A stretch of DNA of 64,000 nt from positions 45,616 through 109,615 of the forward strand of contig AFRD01000058.1 in NCBI GenBank assembly GCA_000222875.2, in the 5' to 3' direction. Source of the stretch: Periglandula ipomoeae IasaF13 (Eukaryota; Ascomycota; Sordariomycetes; Hypocreales; Clavicipitaceae). This document shows positions 1 through 11,207 of the stretch, in pieces. Below the pieces are notes generated by a model. That model made no database searches. It worked only from the letters and a program-made list of their open reading frames with translations, and was not told the origin of the DNA. The position numbers and the translations under genes were made by a program. Every line of letters starts with the position of its first letter. Positions within the stretch are counted from its first letter, which is position 1.

Positions 1-496
1 CGGAGCCGATGTTGTTCTTAATGATGGTAGGCATGGCGCTGTAGAAGTTCTTGGGGGCAGTCCATCCTGCCGGGTTGTTGATATCGGTGTTGGTAGAGTA
101 CGCGGCATTTCCGTTCTGGTAAATGAGGTACCAGAGCTTTTGAGGAGCGAAGTAAAAGACTTCTGGGGCAGCGCGATAGCCCTTTCCAATTGGCGTCTGG
201 TCAAGGTAGTGGAAGGTCGACTGTTGTGCCTTCGACCAGTCGGTGAAGCTCAGGTACACCAAGTTGTATCCGTTCGCTTGAGAAGCCGTGCTAGCGAATA
301 CATGGTATTTACCATCGTGGAAGATCACTGAGGGATCTTTGATGCCAGCAATGTTACGGCCATCGTTCTTGGGATAAATCAAAGGACCGGTCGATGTCCA
401 GGAGAACTTGGTGGGGAGAGTGGCTCTCGAGACGAACGGGTTGGGAATGACACTGGCGGCGGCAGCGCCTACCCAAGCCAGCGAAAGGAACTTCAT
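1..496 (-). CDS. GH62 alpha-L-arabinofuranosidase, 5' part (runs off the window edge)
   Basis: Secreted enzyme expected to remove arabinofuranosyl side chains from arabinoxylan outside the cell. About 165 codons are open from the ATG at 496 to the window edge with no intron. The first ~15 residues (MKFLSLAWVGAAAAS) are a signal peptide. The mature part carries GH62 hallmarks: KFSWTSTGPLIYPKNDGRN, then GIKDPSVIFHDGKYHVFAS, whose Asp lies where the catalytic general base sits in the family, then LVYLSFTDW, YLDQTPIGKGYRAAPEVF and LWYLIYQNGNAAYST. The family is about 300 residues for the catalytic domain, so roughly half is missing beyond base 1. Upstream sequence is AT-rich with no close neighbour. 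The family call is strong; activity cannot be judged from half the domain. Confidence 0.93.
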   Translation of the reverse strand, partial: MKFLSLAWVGAAAASVIPNPFVSRATLPTKFSWTSTGPLIYPKNDGRNIAGIKDPSVIFHDGKYHVFASTASQANGYNLVYLSFTDWSKAQQSTFHYLDQTPIGKGYRAAPEVFYFAPQKLWYLIYQNGNAAYSTNTDINNPAGWTAPKNFYSAMPTIIKNNIGS

Positions 497-1862
497 TGTA
501 CGTTTAATAATTGAGGCGATCAAAGACAGAGGGCAATGATGGTAGAGTGTCGAAGCTGCTTGTTCTCAAAAGTCACAAAGTTGGAGGCTCAATGCCTCTT
601 ATAGCAAAATTTACAAGACCATCCTGACAGAATTTAGTTTAAGTGACAACAACATGTCAATTGTGGCAACAATGCAGGTAGCCTGACCGTCGACGTGCTG
701 GAATAGGCAGTCCTTGGAAGTCGGGGTGGATAAGTCGTTTCAACAATTTAGCCTTAGGAGATCTGCGACGGATATTAGCCAGAAGTGAGAGAAAACGTAT
801 GACAGCCGGAATTATGGCAGTTGGTCACCAACTCACTAGGGAATGGCAATTAACCGGCAGAGGGCCTCAGCCCCGCAAAGCATCAGTTCAGTGCCATGAG
901 GCGCTAAAATCGCACTTAGTTTGGATGGCCCTTGGTTTTGCGCGATGGGCCGACTACATGCCAGGTCCGAGGCGCAAATGAAGGGAGTCCAGTGGTTCGT
1001 TTCAATGCCCCTGTACGCGATCTCCATGTCTGGGGGGAATAGTCGGGTGTTGTAACTTTTCAGATGAGCACGCGGGGCATGAAGTTGCATTAGTCTGTCG
1101 ATGTCACTAGAGAACACCACAAGACGCCGCGTTACAGCAGCCATGACAACAATGATGTGAGCCGGAAGGGCACAATCACATAGCGCGGATCAAGATGGCT
1201 CACATAGCACAATCGTGATGAATTTTAGTATGAGCTGTTGTCTCTCTAATGAATTCCTATTATTTCGAAAATCGTGACGGTCGGAGTCTGAAAATGCGGG
1301 CAACCTATCTAGGAGACTGACTATTAGTTGAGACGGAGCCCTGTGCTTGCAATCAGCCAAGACCATATTTACTTAGACTGCATACTCAAGAAGATGGCGC
1401 GAATGCATTCATGAAAATCTTGCACAGTTCTATTGGCGCGGGTGATAATGCTTCACAGGACGTGCATCTGTTCATTAGCCGCAAGCCTGTCAAAGGTAGT
1501 CGAGCTAATGTAGGACATTTACCAGACGATACAAGCGGTGTGAATCAATTTTTGACCGATGGGATATCTCAAATACATCTTTGCCGGGCCAGAAATGATG
1601 CAGAGGCAAATTTCCTTTCAGAAAATCCGGTCCTTCGATCGAACCACCACAACAAGGACAGTCGATGACATACGGACAGCGGAAAGGGAACCATTCGCTT
1701 TTTACATTGACAGAATCCATGTAAAGGTGGCGTGACTGTTTGGTTCTCACACCAGAATCGTGGACAGATTTCCCGATCGAGCATGATGAAACTCAACAAG
1801 AGGGGTGGTCCACGGAAGTATCACAGCATTGACAAGGGTAATTCTCTTCAAGAACATTTCTC
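497..1862. other. Intergenic region, no gene supported
   Basis: The first few hundred bases are presumably the GH62 promoter. On the minus strand around 1505-1800 there are short open stretches with several Cys and His residues (for example FRCPYVIDCPCCGG), which could be a remnant of a cysteine-rich protein. They match no family I recognise and no start or splice sites tie them together, so no gene is called. Confidence 0.5.
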
Positions 1863-2948
1863 TCATTGTTGAGCCGCTACCACGAGAGGCTCTATTGAAA
1901 CTTTTTCTGCCTCCTTATTCAGCGCATCAATCTCGGCTTGCACCAACGGAATACCCGTCTTCAGCCTCTCTTGCTCGGTGAGCTGCTCGATCTCGCCAGG
2001 GAAGTAAATTCTGTCCACACCAGCTGCCTTTTCTGACCCAACAACCCTCTCGTACAAATACTTCATCCGATCTCTGAACTCGTCCAAGCCCATAAACAAA
2101 TCTGGTTTGATCACCATCAAAAAGTGGCCCACGTCTGCTGGTTTGGACGGATCGTAGGGGCCAGTGACATGGCCCGCGAATGCGGATCCGGATAATACTC
2201 CCGAAAACACGTCCATCATAATGGACAACGCTGACCCCTTTGGTCCTCCCATCGGCAGCATGACGCTTCCCAGCGCAGCTTCCGGGTCATCTGTCGGACG
2301 ACCTTCTGCGTCAAGGACCCAGTCCAAGGGAATCTTCTCTCCTCGTCGTTTGGCTTTGTAAATCTTGCCCCGGGCCGCAACAGACGGCGCCATGTCGAGG
2401 ATGAAATTGGGCATTGAGCCCTTGCCCGGTGCTCCGCAAGCAATAGGCGACACACCCATCAATTTGCTTTTGCCTCCGTATGGCGGGAGTGCAGGGCTAG
2501 AGTTGGTGAAAACGAGGCTCATCATGTTTGCGTCCAGAGCCTGCTGGACCACCCACGCTGACATGCCAAAATGGTTCGAATGCTTGATGCTGGCCATGCC
2601 GATACCGTAAACTTTGGCAGACTCAATCGCCGCACTCATGGCGCGATGTGTCGCCACGAAGCCGAAGCCATTTTGTCCGTCGACTTGGGCTACTGCTGGG
2701 GTGACTTGGTTGACCTCCGGTTGGGCGGTTGGATTTAGTACACCCTGTCTGATTCTCTCCATATACGAGGGGATTCGATTCATGCCATGCGTATCAACGC
2801 CTCGGAGATCGGCAGCAATTAGACAATTTGCAATAATGTTGGCATTGTCTGCTGGAACGCCGTTTCCTTTGAGGATATCGGCAACAAGTCGTTTTGCTTC
2901 GCTTGGTGAGACGTTTATGCGAGGCTGCTCCACAGACTCGCTGGCCAT
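1863..2948 (-). CDS. Malate/L-lactate dehydrogenase, Ldh2 family (NAD(P)-dependent 2-hydroxyacid oxidoreductase)
   Basis: Single-exon gene of 361 residues, the usual length for the Ldh2/YlbC/ComC family (Pfam Ldh_2). These enzymes interconvert 2-hydroxyacids such as malate, lactate, ureidoglycolate or sulfolactate and the matching 2-oxoacid with NAD(P). Family segments appear in order: DLRGVDTHGM (catalytic-region His), NGFGFVATHRAM, KHSNHFG, GVSPIACGAPG, ILDMAPSVAARGKI and GGPKGSALSIMMDVFSG. I chose the ATG at 2948 because it starts directly before the conserved SPSEAKRLV helix; the frame stays open 73 codons further up to an ATG at 3167, but that extension has no family character. The gene is divergent from the regulator starting at 3221, with 272 bp between them. 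The substrate cannot be told from sequence. Confidence 0.9.
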   Translation of the reverse strand: MASESVEQPRINVSPSEAKRLVADILKGNGVPADNANIIANCLIAADLRGVDTHGMNRIPSYMERIRQGVLNPTAQPEVNQVTPAVAQVDGQNGFGFVATHRAMSAAIESAKVYGIGMASIKHSNHFGMSAWVVQQALDANMMSLVFTNSSPALPPYGGKSKLMGVSPIACGAPGKGSMPNFILDMAPSVAARGKIYKAKRRGEKIPLDWVLDAEGRPTDDPEAALGSVMLPMGGPKGSALSIMMDVFSGVLSGSAFAGHVTGPYDPSKPADVGHFLMVIKPDLFMGLDEFRDRMKYLYERVVGSEKAAGVDRIYFPGEIEQLTEQERLKTGIPLVQAEIDALNKEAEKVSIEPLVVAAQQ

Positions 2949-3220
2949 TGGGAACAGAGTTTGCAGAATATGGCGCTTCAGTGAGTAATCGCTCTCCCGA
3001 GCGCAATGACAAACCGATTGATGCTCCTGTTTGCTGGTGGAGTATACGACATTCATATATAACGAAGCTTTTCGGAAAATGTCCGCCCCACCAAGTGATC
3101 GTATGGAGACTCTTGACGGACATTCTCCGCTCTCGCTGGAGCGTGGTCGGCGTTTCGCCGTCATCACTTCAATTGTGTGTCATCGGCCAGTTCAAATCAT
3201 GTACTCACCAAGCCTCCTTC
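2949..3220. promoter_or_regulatory. Shared divergent promoter of the Ldh2 gene and the Zn2Cys6 regulator
   Basis: 272 bp separate the two divergent start codons. An AT-rich TATATA stretch near 3056-3062 is placed suitably as a TATA-like element for the minus-strand dehydrogenase. Divergent pairs of a Zn2Cys6 regulator and an enzyme often share control, so the regulator may act on the dehydrogenase; that link is inference. Confidence 0.4.
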
Positions 3221-5484
3221 ATGTCTGAATCTGAGAGTAATAACGCGAGCCCTGCGAGGGCACAGAATCGGAGACGGCAGTCGCGCAACCCACGGCTCCG
3301 GCTTGCCTGTTTGCGGTGTCAGCGCAGAAAGATCAAGTGCGACGGAGAACTTCCACAGTGTAAGAACTGTCGTAACACAGGTTCGGAATGTGTTGATGGT
3401 GAAAGTGCTCGACTGAAGGACTTTCCAAGGGCGTAAGTACATGCCATGTTTCTTCGCATCCTCAGTTACCCGCACGATCTATGCGCGTCTTCTGCCTCGA
3501 GTCACCATCCTTGATGTGCTCTTTATAGAGACTGTTGCACAGAGCATTTCGTACCACGCTCATAAACATCATACTCATTCGCTTTCAGTTATATTTCCAC
3601 CCTCAAAGATCGCGTGAAGTGGCTTGAAGAAATCGTGCGTGAAAAGTGTCCCGAGATTGATCTCAGCCAGGGCCCGAATTGCGAGGACATACGCACGATC
3701 GCAAACAATGAACCACCCGCAACGCAAGCAGAAGTTGTCAGTACAGGCAACGTGGTGCAAAATGAGTACAGGACAGCATCTCACGAAATCGGGCTGGTAT
3801 CTCTCGGTGCCAGCCAAGATCCAAGATACATTGGTCCGTCGAGCGGGTATTTTCTTGCAAGGGTCATGCTCACCAAGGGATCACAAATGGGCGCAGGAAA
3901 GAACGACTTGTCCTTTGCGACAGACCTAATTGAGACCGTGCAGTCATCAGCGTGTTTACCGTCACGAGAAATTGCTGACCAGATATGCAATGCGTTCTTC
4001 GAGACACTTTATCCCATCTATCCTGTTTTGCATCGTCCGACTTTCGTGAAGATGCTGGATCAGATGTAAACCATTCATGGTGCTGAACCCGCTGTCGAGT
4101 TTCAAGTATATATGGTTCTTGCTATTAGCAGTCTTGTCGCGTCTCAAAGGCTCAAGGCACGCTTACCCTCGGAATCGTATTGCCTCTCTGCGTTGCGGTA
4201 CTTTGACCGCATTAACATTGAGAACTCACTGCAAGGGTTACAATGCCTATTGCTTCTCCTCATCTTCACTCTAAATAATCCGCACGTGCGTGTCAATATC
4301 TGGTATCTCAATTACCAAGCTATCGCCGCCGTTGTCGATCTCGGGCTGCAAAGAGATGTAAGCGCACAGTCTGGAATCTTACTTCTTGACCAAGAGATAC
4401 GGAGCAGAATATTTTGGGTTGTTTTCATGATGGATAGGATCATTGCAACCACAATGGGACGCCCGATTGGTCTTCGAGACGAGGCCTGCGATCTAAGTGT
4501 AAGATCAGCCCGCACTCCGGACACATGCAAACGCTAACAGCATATTTCGTGAAGCTGCCGCGAGAGCTTGATGATGCAGACCTCATGAATGGTTCCCATA
4601 CAAACCCAGCATTCAAGCCTATATCATACTCCGTTCATCTCTTCCGACTGCCCAAGCTCAACTCTGAGATCAAATATGTCGCCAATAGCGTGCTCCGCCA
4701 AACCCCTGTCTACGCATACCCGGCCGTGATCGACATCTATGAATGGCAAATGAACATGGTGGAGCAAATAGACCAGTGGGAGGAGATGATTCCCTCTGGC
4801 GACGGCTCCTCCACGTCGACGCACCTGAGTACAATATGTTGTATTCAAGGACACATTCTGCGCATGGTTCTTCTGCGGCCTAGCCCAGGCATACCGAAAC
4901 CAACGAAGCACGTCCTTGAGAAATGCCACTCAAGCGCGCGCGAGACCTTGAAGCTCCTCAACAAGCTCTACGTCAGGAACACGCTCATACATAGCTGGTT
5001 GACCTTTCACGCTGTGGTTCTGAGTACTCTCACTCTGCTGTACTGTGTGAAGATGGTTCCTGAGCTCAGGCAACGGACTGAGATTCCAGATCTGATGAGT
5101 GATCTAGGAATAGCATCCAGTATACTGAGTGCAACAGTGGAGCACTGGTCTGGAGCGAGAAGGTGCCGTGATATACTCGACGAGCTCGGTCGATCCGTCA
5201 TACGGGAACTTATGGGCGCCGAAATCCAGCCTATGGCCAGGGAGCAATCAAGCAGACGGCGCAGCCGCCAAGTGCCGCGCCAAGCAGTAACGTCTATGTC
5301 CATGCCTTCCGAAGTCGACTTTACCAGCACCATGACTTACACACCGATGATCGAACCGAGCGCGTTTTTCGATGACTTCCTGGGAAGTGGTTCGTTGGGC
5401 ACGATATTCACGGACGACGACTCAAGTAACATTGATGAGATTATGCGAAGCATGTTTCAGGAATACACCACTCCGTTCGGCTAA
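3221..5484 (+). pseudogene. Zn2Cys6 fungal-specific transcription factor, interrupted by an in-frame TAA
   Basis: Likely exons 3221-3432, 3589-4498 and 4555-5484. Exon 1 encodes the binuclear zinc cluster: CLRCQRRKIKCDGELPQCKN, followed by CRNTGSEC, giving six Cys. After intron 1 comes the linker/coiled-coil start YISTLKDRVKWLEE, then a fungal-specific regulatory domain (PVLHRPTFVKML, LLLLLIFTLNNP, WYLNYQAIAAVVDLGLQRD, DRIIATTMGRPIGLRDEACD). Intron 2 (4499-4554) has GTAAGA, a CTAAC branch and an AAG acceptor. TAA at 4067-4069 (codon 231) lies inside the regulatory domain. The same frame continues directly with EFQVYMVLAISSLVASQ, which also looks family-like. A 66-nt in-frame intron at 4066-4131 could remove the stop, but would also delete that conserved-looking stretch, so I favour a nonsense change. 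The truncated product would keep the DNA-binding part only. Confidence 0.8.
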
Positions 5485-5621
5485 GTACTATACACGAAAC
5501 AACAGCCGAAATCTGTTAAAATAATATGAATAATGAAAAATATCCTCTCTATAACCCGAATCAAATGATCCATCGTCGCAAAATGCCTTGATTATCATGA
5601 TACCACTCTAACCCAAGACCT

Positions 5622-6137
5622 TCATTGAACTTTCGACGCAGCTGGGCCAGTCCCTTTCACAAACTTGGTATGCTGTGCCAAAGTAACAGGCTTTTCCGTT
5701 CCATCATCCAGCAATTTGTTGATTCTGATCGTGACATACGCCAAGTTGCTGCCTACCCTCTCTGCCGTGCTGTGAATCACGACTGTGTCATTCACCTGCG
5801 CGGCGGACAAAAAGCTCAAATGCATATCCACGGATGCACCTGTGCTTTCGCGCAAGTCATGCGAGCATATGGCCAGGCCGGTAATGAAGTCGACAATCGT
5901 GGCGCTAACAGCTCCATGAAGGCCGCCTTTGCTGTTGAGATGTGTCGCTGTGAGTTTGAGGTGCAGTGTGACTATGCCGGGGATGACTTTTGTGAGTTTG
6001 ATGTCAGAGAGGATGAGGCCGTAGATGGGTGATTTAACGAGGAGCGCATTCCTGAGGGATTCGACTTGGGCAGTTCTCGCCGCGGCATGAGAGTCGCCGT
6101 TGGCTGAAGATTCATGGCCCCTTGATTCTAACGTCAT
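5622..6137 (-). CDS. PaaI/ACOT13-like hotdog thioesterase
   Basis: 171-residue single-exon protein of the 4HBT hotdog superfamily, expected to hydrolyse acyl-CoA thioesters, in the ACOT13/PaaI branch. The signature is NSKGGLHGAVSATIVDF around residues 80-97: the Asn, His-Gly and downstream Asp sit where the PaaI active site and thioester-binding residues lie. HLSFLSAAQVNDTVVIHS matches the central strand. Length and a single hotdog domain fit the family. The stop is at 5622 and the ATG at 6137. It converges tail to tail with the regulator ending at 5484, with 137 bp between. Nothing nearby fixes the substrate. Confidence 0.88.
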   Translation of the reverse strand: MTLESRGHESSANGDSHAAARTAQVESLRNALLVKSPIYGLILSDIKLTKVIPGIVTLHLKLTATHLNSKGGLHGAVSATIVDFITGLAICSHDLRESTGASVDMHLSFLSAAQVNDTVVIHSTAERVGSNLAYVTIRINKLLDDGTEKPVTLAQHTKFVKGTGPAASKVQ

Positions 6138-8119
6138 TGTAGGCGGTATTGTCTTGAGTTTGTTAATGCAACCTGAGCCGGCTATTTTGCGTTGTTTGCG
6201 ACTTGAACTTTTTTACGATGTTGAAATGTTGGGGATCCACAATCGGACTCGAGCCGGTGTCGGTGTCGTGTCGGCAGGCAAGTATCAAGGTTGCGCCGAC
6301 AGTTCACAATTGACTATTGAGCTAGAGCGTGATAATTAATTTTTTGATTAGTGCAGAGACGAATTTTTTCCCATTGCAAGATTTGTGTGGCTCGTGATGA
6401 GAAATTGGAACTGGTCTACTGCGCGCGGGAGGCAGGTGCGACAGTTGTAGCCCGACCACAAGACAAATTGTGTCCAATATGTTGAAAGAGCTTTGAGCTT
6501 GACTACATGTGTCCAATGAGCAGAAGTTCTTGACTGAAAGATTTTTCAATCAGTTTGGAGATCATGATTGATATCATTGCTTGCGCGACCATTTCACTCA
6601 CTCACTCAATTAATAGTAAATCATAATGTGCCGTCACGTCCAGGCCGGATCTGCTCTTATCCGCAAACCAAGTACCCAAACAAGGCCCTTGGAGCCGCTC
6701 GCCGTGGTAGCGGACGGCCAAACGCCGTTGTGGAACCAGCAAAGTCACGGACAAGGCCCGCGTCTATCTTCACCACTACTGGCAGGGATCAATTAAATAA
6801 ATAGGCTACTCTGCTGGACATTTGTCTGTGACAGTAGGGAAGTCATTTGATCATCTAAAACCAGAAACATGACACTCGTTCATATTGGTGAAGAAAACCC
6901 TTCTGCGGTATTTCGTAATCACCGAGACAATTGCTGATGCAAATTCACAGTTCTCTTCAAATTCAAGCAGGATGTCTCCGAGGCACACAAACAGACATTC
7001 GCAACGGAGGTCAAAAAACTTCGCACATTACCCAGCGTGTTAAACCAACGGCTTGTCGTGGGAGGCCCATCTATAACAGATCCGATCGAGAGAAGCAGGG
7101 GGTACCACTTTGCGCTAGTGAGCTACCATCGCGAACAAGGAGGCATTGGCAGAGTAGGTTTCAAATCGCCATGGTACTGAGTCTATACTAATATTCTTGC
7201 AGATATCAAGCTAGTGATGAGCACCACCGGTAAGACTAACGATTCGAAAGCGCATAGATCTTGACTAATTAGTAATGACAACAGAGTCACGAGTACCTAT
7301 CTTTGGCCGTTCAGGGAAGAAGTCACGCGATTCGACTTCGAGATGGATGCCGAAGACGAGAATGTATTTGAGACTTTTCTGCGATAGCCGAAATCATGTT
7401 GTTTGATTCGTCAAAGAAATGCATGCTACGTGCAATTGCGCTCGGCGAAAATGAGACAACGGCCAAAGTTATCTGATCCACAGCAACTACCAAACTCGCC
7501 GACACCAGCGTACTGAACTGTCGACGTATTTCTCTTACACAATCAAGCTAATATATCAGCTCCCGCAAGACCCAAACACTCTTTATCTGATTTTCCCGCG
7601 AATGTCCTAATCGAGAATACCCATCTGTAAATCAAGACAAAAATCACACATGTCAACTCATCCCCATGCCCCGCCACCTCCATCTCTCAGCCCGTCCCGC
7701 GGCGTCTTCCGAATGTCACTTTCTTCAAGCAAAACCTCAGTGGACCATGGTAAATACCGCCATTGGGTGCCATCTCCCAAAGATAAGAAACATAGACCCC
7801 TCATGCTCCGGACGCTAAAACCTGCAGACCAGCACTTTCGGCGACGCTATCAACGATAATGGCGGGGTCTCGCCAGAAAAAATAGCTGCATTTGGCGTTT
7901 CGATCCCACATGGTCATTGGCACCATGTTACGCTTTTGCCGTGTGCGGGGGTTTGTAGGGCAGAGCGAGAAAAAAAAAGATGTCCATGACGGGTGGCTGA
8001 TGAATACAAAATGGCACTTTATCCCAATTTACTTTTTTCTCATTGTTCCATTGTCCCGTGAAGCTTGGTTTGGCTGTCTGCTTGTGAGGCCGTCCGAATA
8101 CGGCACTCATTCATTCATC
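6138..8119. other. Intergenic region of about 2 kb
   Basis: No protein family or RNA gene is recognised. Short open frames at 6568-6804, 6931-7191 and 7650-7859 lack domains, favourable starts or splice structure. The last few hundred bases before 8120 include a poly-A stretch near 7971-7979 and CT-rich sequence, typical of a fungal promoter for the transporter downstream. Confidence 0.5.
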
Positions 8120-9539
8120 ATGGCGGATTCATCGCGACTCACAAGGGCAATGACTCAAGTCAAATTACCTCCCAAGCCCAAATTCCTCGCTGGCGTCCCA
8201 ACCAACTCCATTGCCATCGTGAGCTTGCTCATTGCCATCAACCTCATCGTGTGGGCGAGCATCGCCATCGTCCTCCACTTCCATCCCGCCCTCATCTCTG
8301 CCGCGGCGCTGTCCTACAGTCTTGGTTTGCGCCATGCCCTCGACGCAGACCACATCTCGGCAATAGACCTCATGACGAGACGTCTCGTCAGTCTGGGCCA
8401 GCGACCTGCTACCGTGGGAACGTTTTTCTCGCTGGGCCATTCGACCATCGTCATTATTACATGTGTGGTAGTCGCTGCCACCAGCGGTGCCTTGCGCGAA
8501 CGCTTCGATGGTATGTCCCTTAAATCACAACTCTGCTCATTTTACAAATCGACAACATACTAGAACTCTAGCAATATGTGAAAATGCATCTAACTCCATC
8601 CAGGATTTACCCGTGTAGGCAACATCATCGGCACAGCCGTCAGCGCAACAGTCCTCATCATCCTGTGCGTCGCAAACGCCTGGATCCTCTACACCCTCAT
8701 CAAGAAACTCCAGTCCGAGCTCGCCAGGCGCCGCAGCGGCCACGACGACACCCAGATCAATGATCTTTCCAACACAGACCGCTTCAAAGCCGAAGGCGGC
8801 GGCGTGATGACCCGCGTTTTCCATTTCCTCTTCAAAGCCGTCGATCGGCCCTGGAAGATGTATCCCCTCGGCATTGTATTCGGTCTTGGCTTCGATACTT
8901 CCTCAGAGGTTGCGATTCTGGGCATTTCGAGCTTGCAGGCTTTGCGGGGGACGAGTATTTGGTTGATTCTTATTTTCCCGATTTTTTTCACATGTGAGTT
9001 GTTTGGCACCACAGCACGTCTTGTTATCTGTTGTCACGGATCTCTTTTTCATTTTCGTCACATCTCGTCATTATGTGAATGAACGGCGCTGACATGATAT
9101 AGCCGGCATGTGCCTCATAGACACCCTAGATGGAGCATCCATGCTGGCGCTGTACACATCCAAGGCATTCTCGAAAGACATGGTGGCCCTGCTTTACTAC
9201 CAAATCGTGCTCAGTGAAATCACCGTCGTTGTATCCGCCTTCATAGGTATCGTCGAGGTCTTGTCGTTAGTTCAGAACGTTGCTGAGCCGGAGGGACCAG
9301 TCTGGGATGGGGTGTCTGCGATTGGCGACCATTTCCATATCATCGGTGGCAGTATATGCGGCCTTTTCCTGTTGGTGGGCATCATCTCCGTCATCTTGTA
9401 TCGCCCATGGAGAAGACGTATGGATCGTCGAAACCAAGGATTAACCACAGCGGAAGAGGAGAGCATACACGATTCGGAAGGTCCCGCGTCCCCATTCGGT
9501 CAGCCGGAGGTTCCTCAGCCTTCTACCAGTGTGAAATAG
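8120..9539 (+). CDS. NicO-family nickel/cobalt transporter
   Basis: Exons 8120-8510, 8604-8993 and 9103-9539, joining to 405 codons with no frame problem; both introns have GTATGT/GTGAGT donors and CAG/TAG acceptors. The protein is a multi-spanning membrane permease of the NixA/HoxN/Nic1 type that imports Ni2+ or Co2+. The family signature RHALDADHISAID (residues 71-83) supplies the metal-binding His and Asp residues in helix II. Further family motifs are LGHSTIVI, FGLGFDTSSEVAILG and SGMCLIDTLDGASM. Fungal homologues supply nickel to urease. The extra AUGs upstream of 8120 add sequence without family character. The C-terminal tail is hydrophilic and probably cytosolic. Confidence 0.93.
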
Positions 9540-9960
9540 CGCGTCAAGGGCCTCATAAATAACACTCACCGAATATAGACAAGATATCTCGAATCAACGC
9601 TGTGCATATCATTTCTACGGCTACATGTTGTGAATGCTAAATGCCATCTTTCTCAACTCAGAAAGAACCAGGCCGCAATATCCTGCCACGTTCTATTGCC
9701 GCAAATGGACCTTCCTGAGCGAACTTGAACAATTTACAAAAAGCACCTCTTTCGCAACAGGCACATTTCCTCTGCAAAATACCCTCGTCTTGTACTCGTT
9801 CCAATGGGGGCCATATCTGAAGCGTCTTGTAAATCGTGCGCATGATCTTGTCCTGATTGGCCACGTCCACATCCAGGCGACGCCCACAACGATGACAGAG
9901 CCATACGCCTGCAGGCTTGATGATCTCTCTTTTCCAGGGTCGCGTCCATTCCGACATACA
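9540..9960. other. Intergenic region between convergent genes
   Basis: 421 bp between the ends of the NicO gene and the C2H2 gene. It should hold both 3' UTRs; I see no gene or RNA. Confidence 0.5.
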
Positions 9961-11207
9961 CTAGGCCGGGACATCGCCTGTGCTAGTCGTGGTCAAACTG
10001 CCAGTCTCGACACTGGCATTGGATTCGTCATTATCAATCAACGGCTGTCGTACCAAGGTTGGCTTAACGCGCGGAACTGTTCTCGAGTCTACAGTCGCCG
10101 TGTCTGAAATGACCGAGTCAATGGAGGGGAATTGTCTCTGTGACCGGGTTCGTCGTATTCTAGGGATAAAGTAAAAGCGTCTTGGCTCGGGCTTTGGTAA
10201 TTCCACTTTTTTGTTGTCTTCTACTTTCTCGGCGTGGCTACTGCTGGTGCTGAGATATTCATTGAGCTGACCATAGTTGTCTTCGCCTCCATTGCCATCA
10301 TCTTCTTCGCTGTCGTCCCCTTCGCTGTCATCGTCGTTGCCTGTCTCATGCACTGTGATGGGAGCCGTAGAAGGTTCAGCCTGGGGTGTCGGCACTGGAC
10401 GACGTAGAAGGGGCTCATGGTGCTCAGTCAACATTGCAGAAAACAACGTGGGTTGCGGAGAAGGCTGGCATAATGTCGAAAGCTCGCCAGCATTGCCTTT
10501 AACTGCTCGTAGCGCAGCGGCCCGCCATGCCTCCATGAATTGCTGATTCTGTACTGGGCTGCCGAGCGTTGGGGTGTGAAGAATTCGTCTGGTGACTTTC
10601 CGCGAGTTAAACGAGTAAATTCCTCATCATCAGCACACGATTCAAAGCCCGCAGTTATAACTCTGGGAACATCCGGACGGGGACCCGTGTGTGATGCGGC
10701 AACATGGTGATCTAGGTCCATCTGTCTGTGAAACACCTCCTTACACCAAGAGCATTTGACCTGCATAGACAATTGATGACGAGCTTCGATGGCTGATAGT
10801 TCAGTCGTGTCTTCTGATGACTCGTCTATAGAGGCCAACCGGGAGCGTCGATGAAGACTGTATCGGCCCCGGGGTGTTCGCTCGTCTCGGCGACGCTTAT
10901 TGCGTTCACTGTTGAGGGCTAATGCAGAAGTTGGCAAAGTAGTGCCAGGCTGTGCCCTTGAACTGCCTGGTGGCTTAGCTGAGATCTGAAGCGAGTCAAC
11001 GTCGCAATCAAGAGCTCCCAAGACCTCCATTTCTCTGTATGACGGCGGCGGCGACGCCTGGTCATCCTGACCAGGGCTTTGGGTGACAAGGCTGCTTGCA
11101 GATTGTCCCTCTGAAGTTGGGACTTGTCCCTGTTGTTCATCATCCGGTCGCCCTCGGCGCCTAGCCTTGAGCAATGGCTTTATCTCCTAGTTCCTCCCAA
11201 ACGGCAT
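9961..11207 (-). pseudogene. C2H2 zinc-finger protein, interrupted by a TAG at codon 7 and a frame break
   Basis: The frame begins at the ATG at 11207 (MPFGRN), meets TAG at 11187-11189, then runs open as a long hydrophilic protein (EIKPLLKARRRGRPDDEQQ). One C2H2 finger is present: CSWCKEVFHRQMDLDHHVAA then SH, around 10685-10755. Near 10606-10620 the frame must move by one base: upstream it reads FESCADDEEF, downstream SFNSRKVTRRILHTPTLG and PVQNQQFMEAWRAAALRAVK. An extra T in a TTT run would join them. The downstream part has an acidic Asp/Glu/Ser patch and ends at 9961. No other domain is recognised. The alternative of an unseen intron fails because the gap between frames is too short. The gene could still start at a lower in-frame codon after the TAG, but no ATG lies near it. 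Confidence 0.6.

Noticed and set aside
1505..1799. Minus-strand Cys/His-rich open stretches
   Set aside because: Suggestive cysteines but no consistent finger spacing, no start and no splice links.
4066..4131. Possible 66-nt in-frame intron removing the TAA of the first Zn2Cys6 gene
   Set aside because: Donor GTAAAC and acceptor AGCAG are usable, but splicing would delete EFQVYMVLAISS, a segment that reads like the conserved regulatory domain. Kept as an alternative only.
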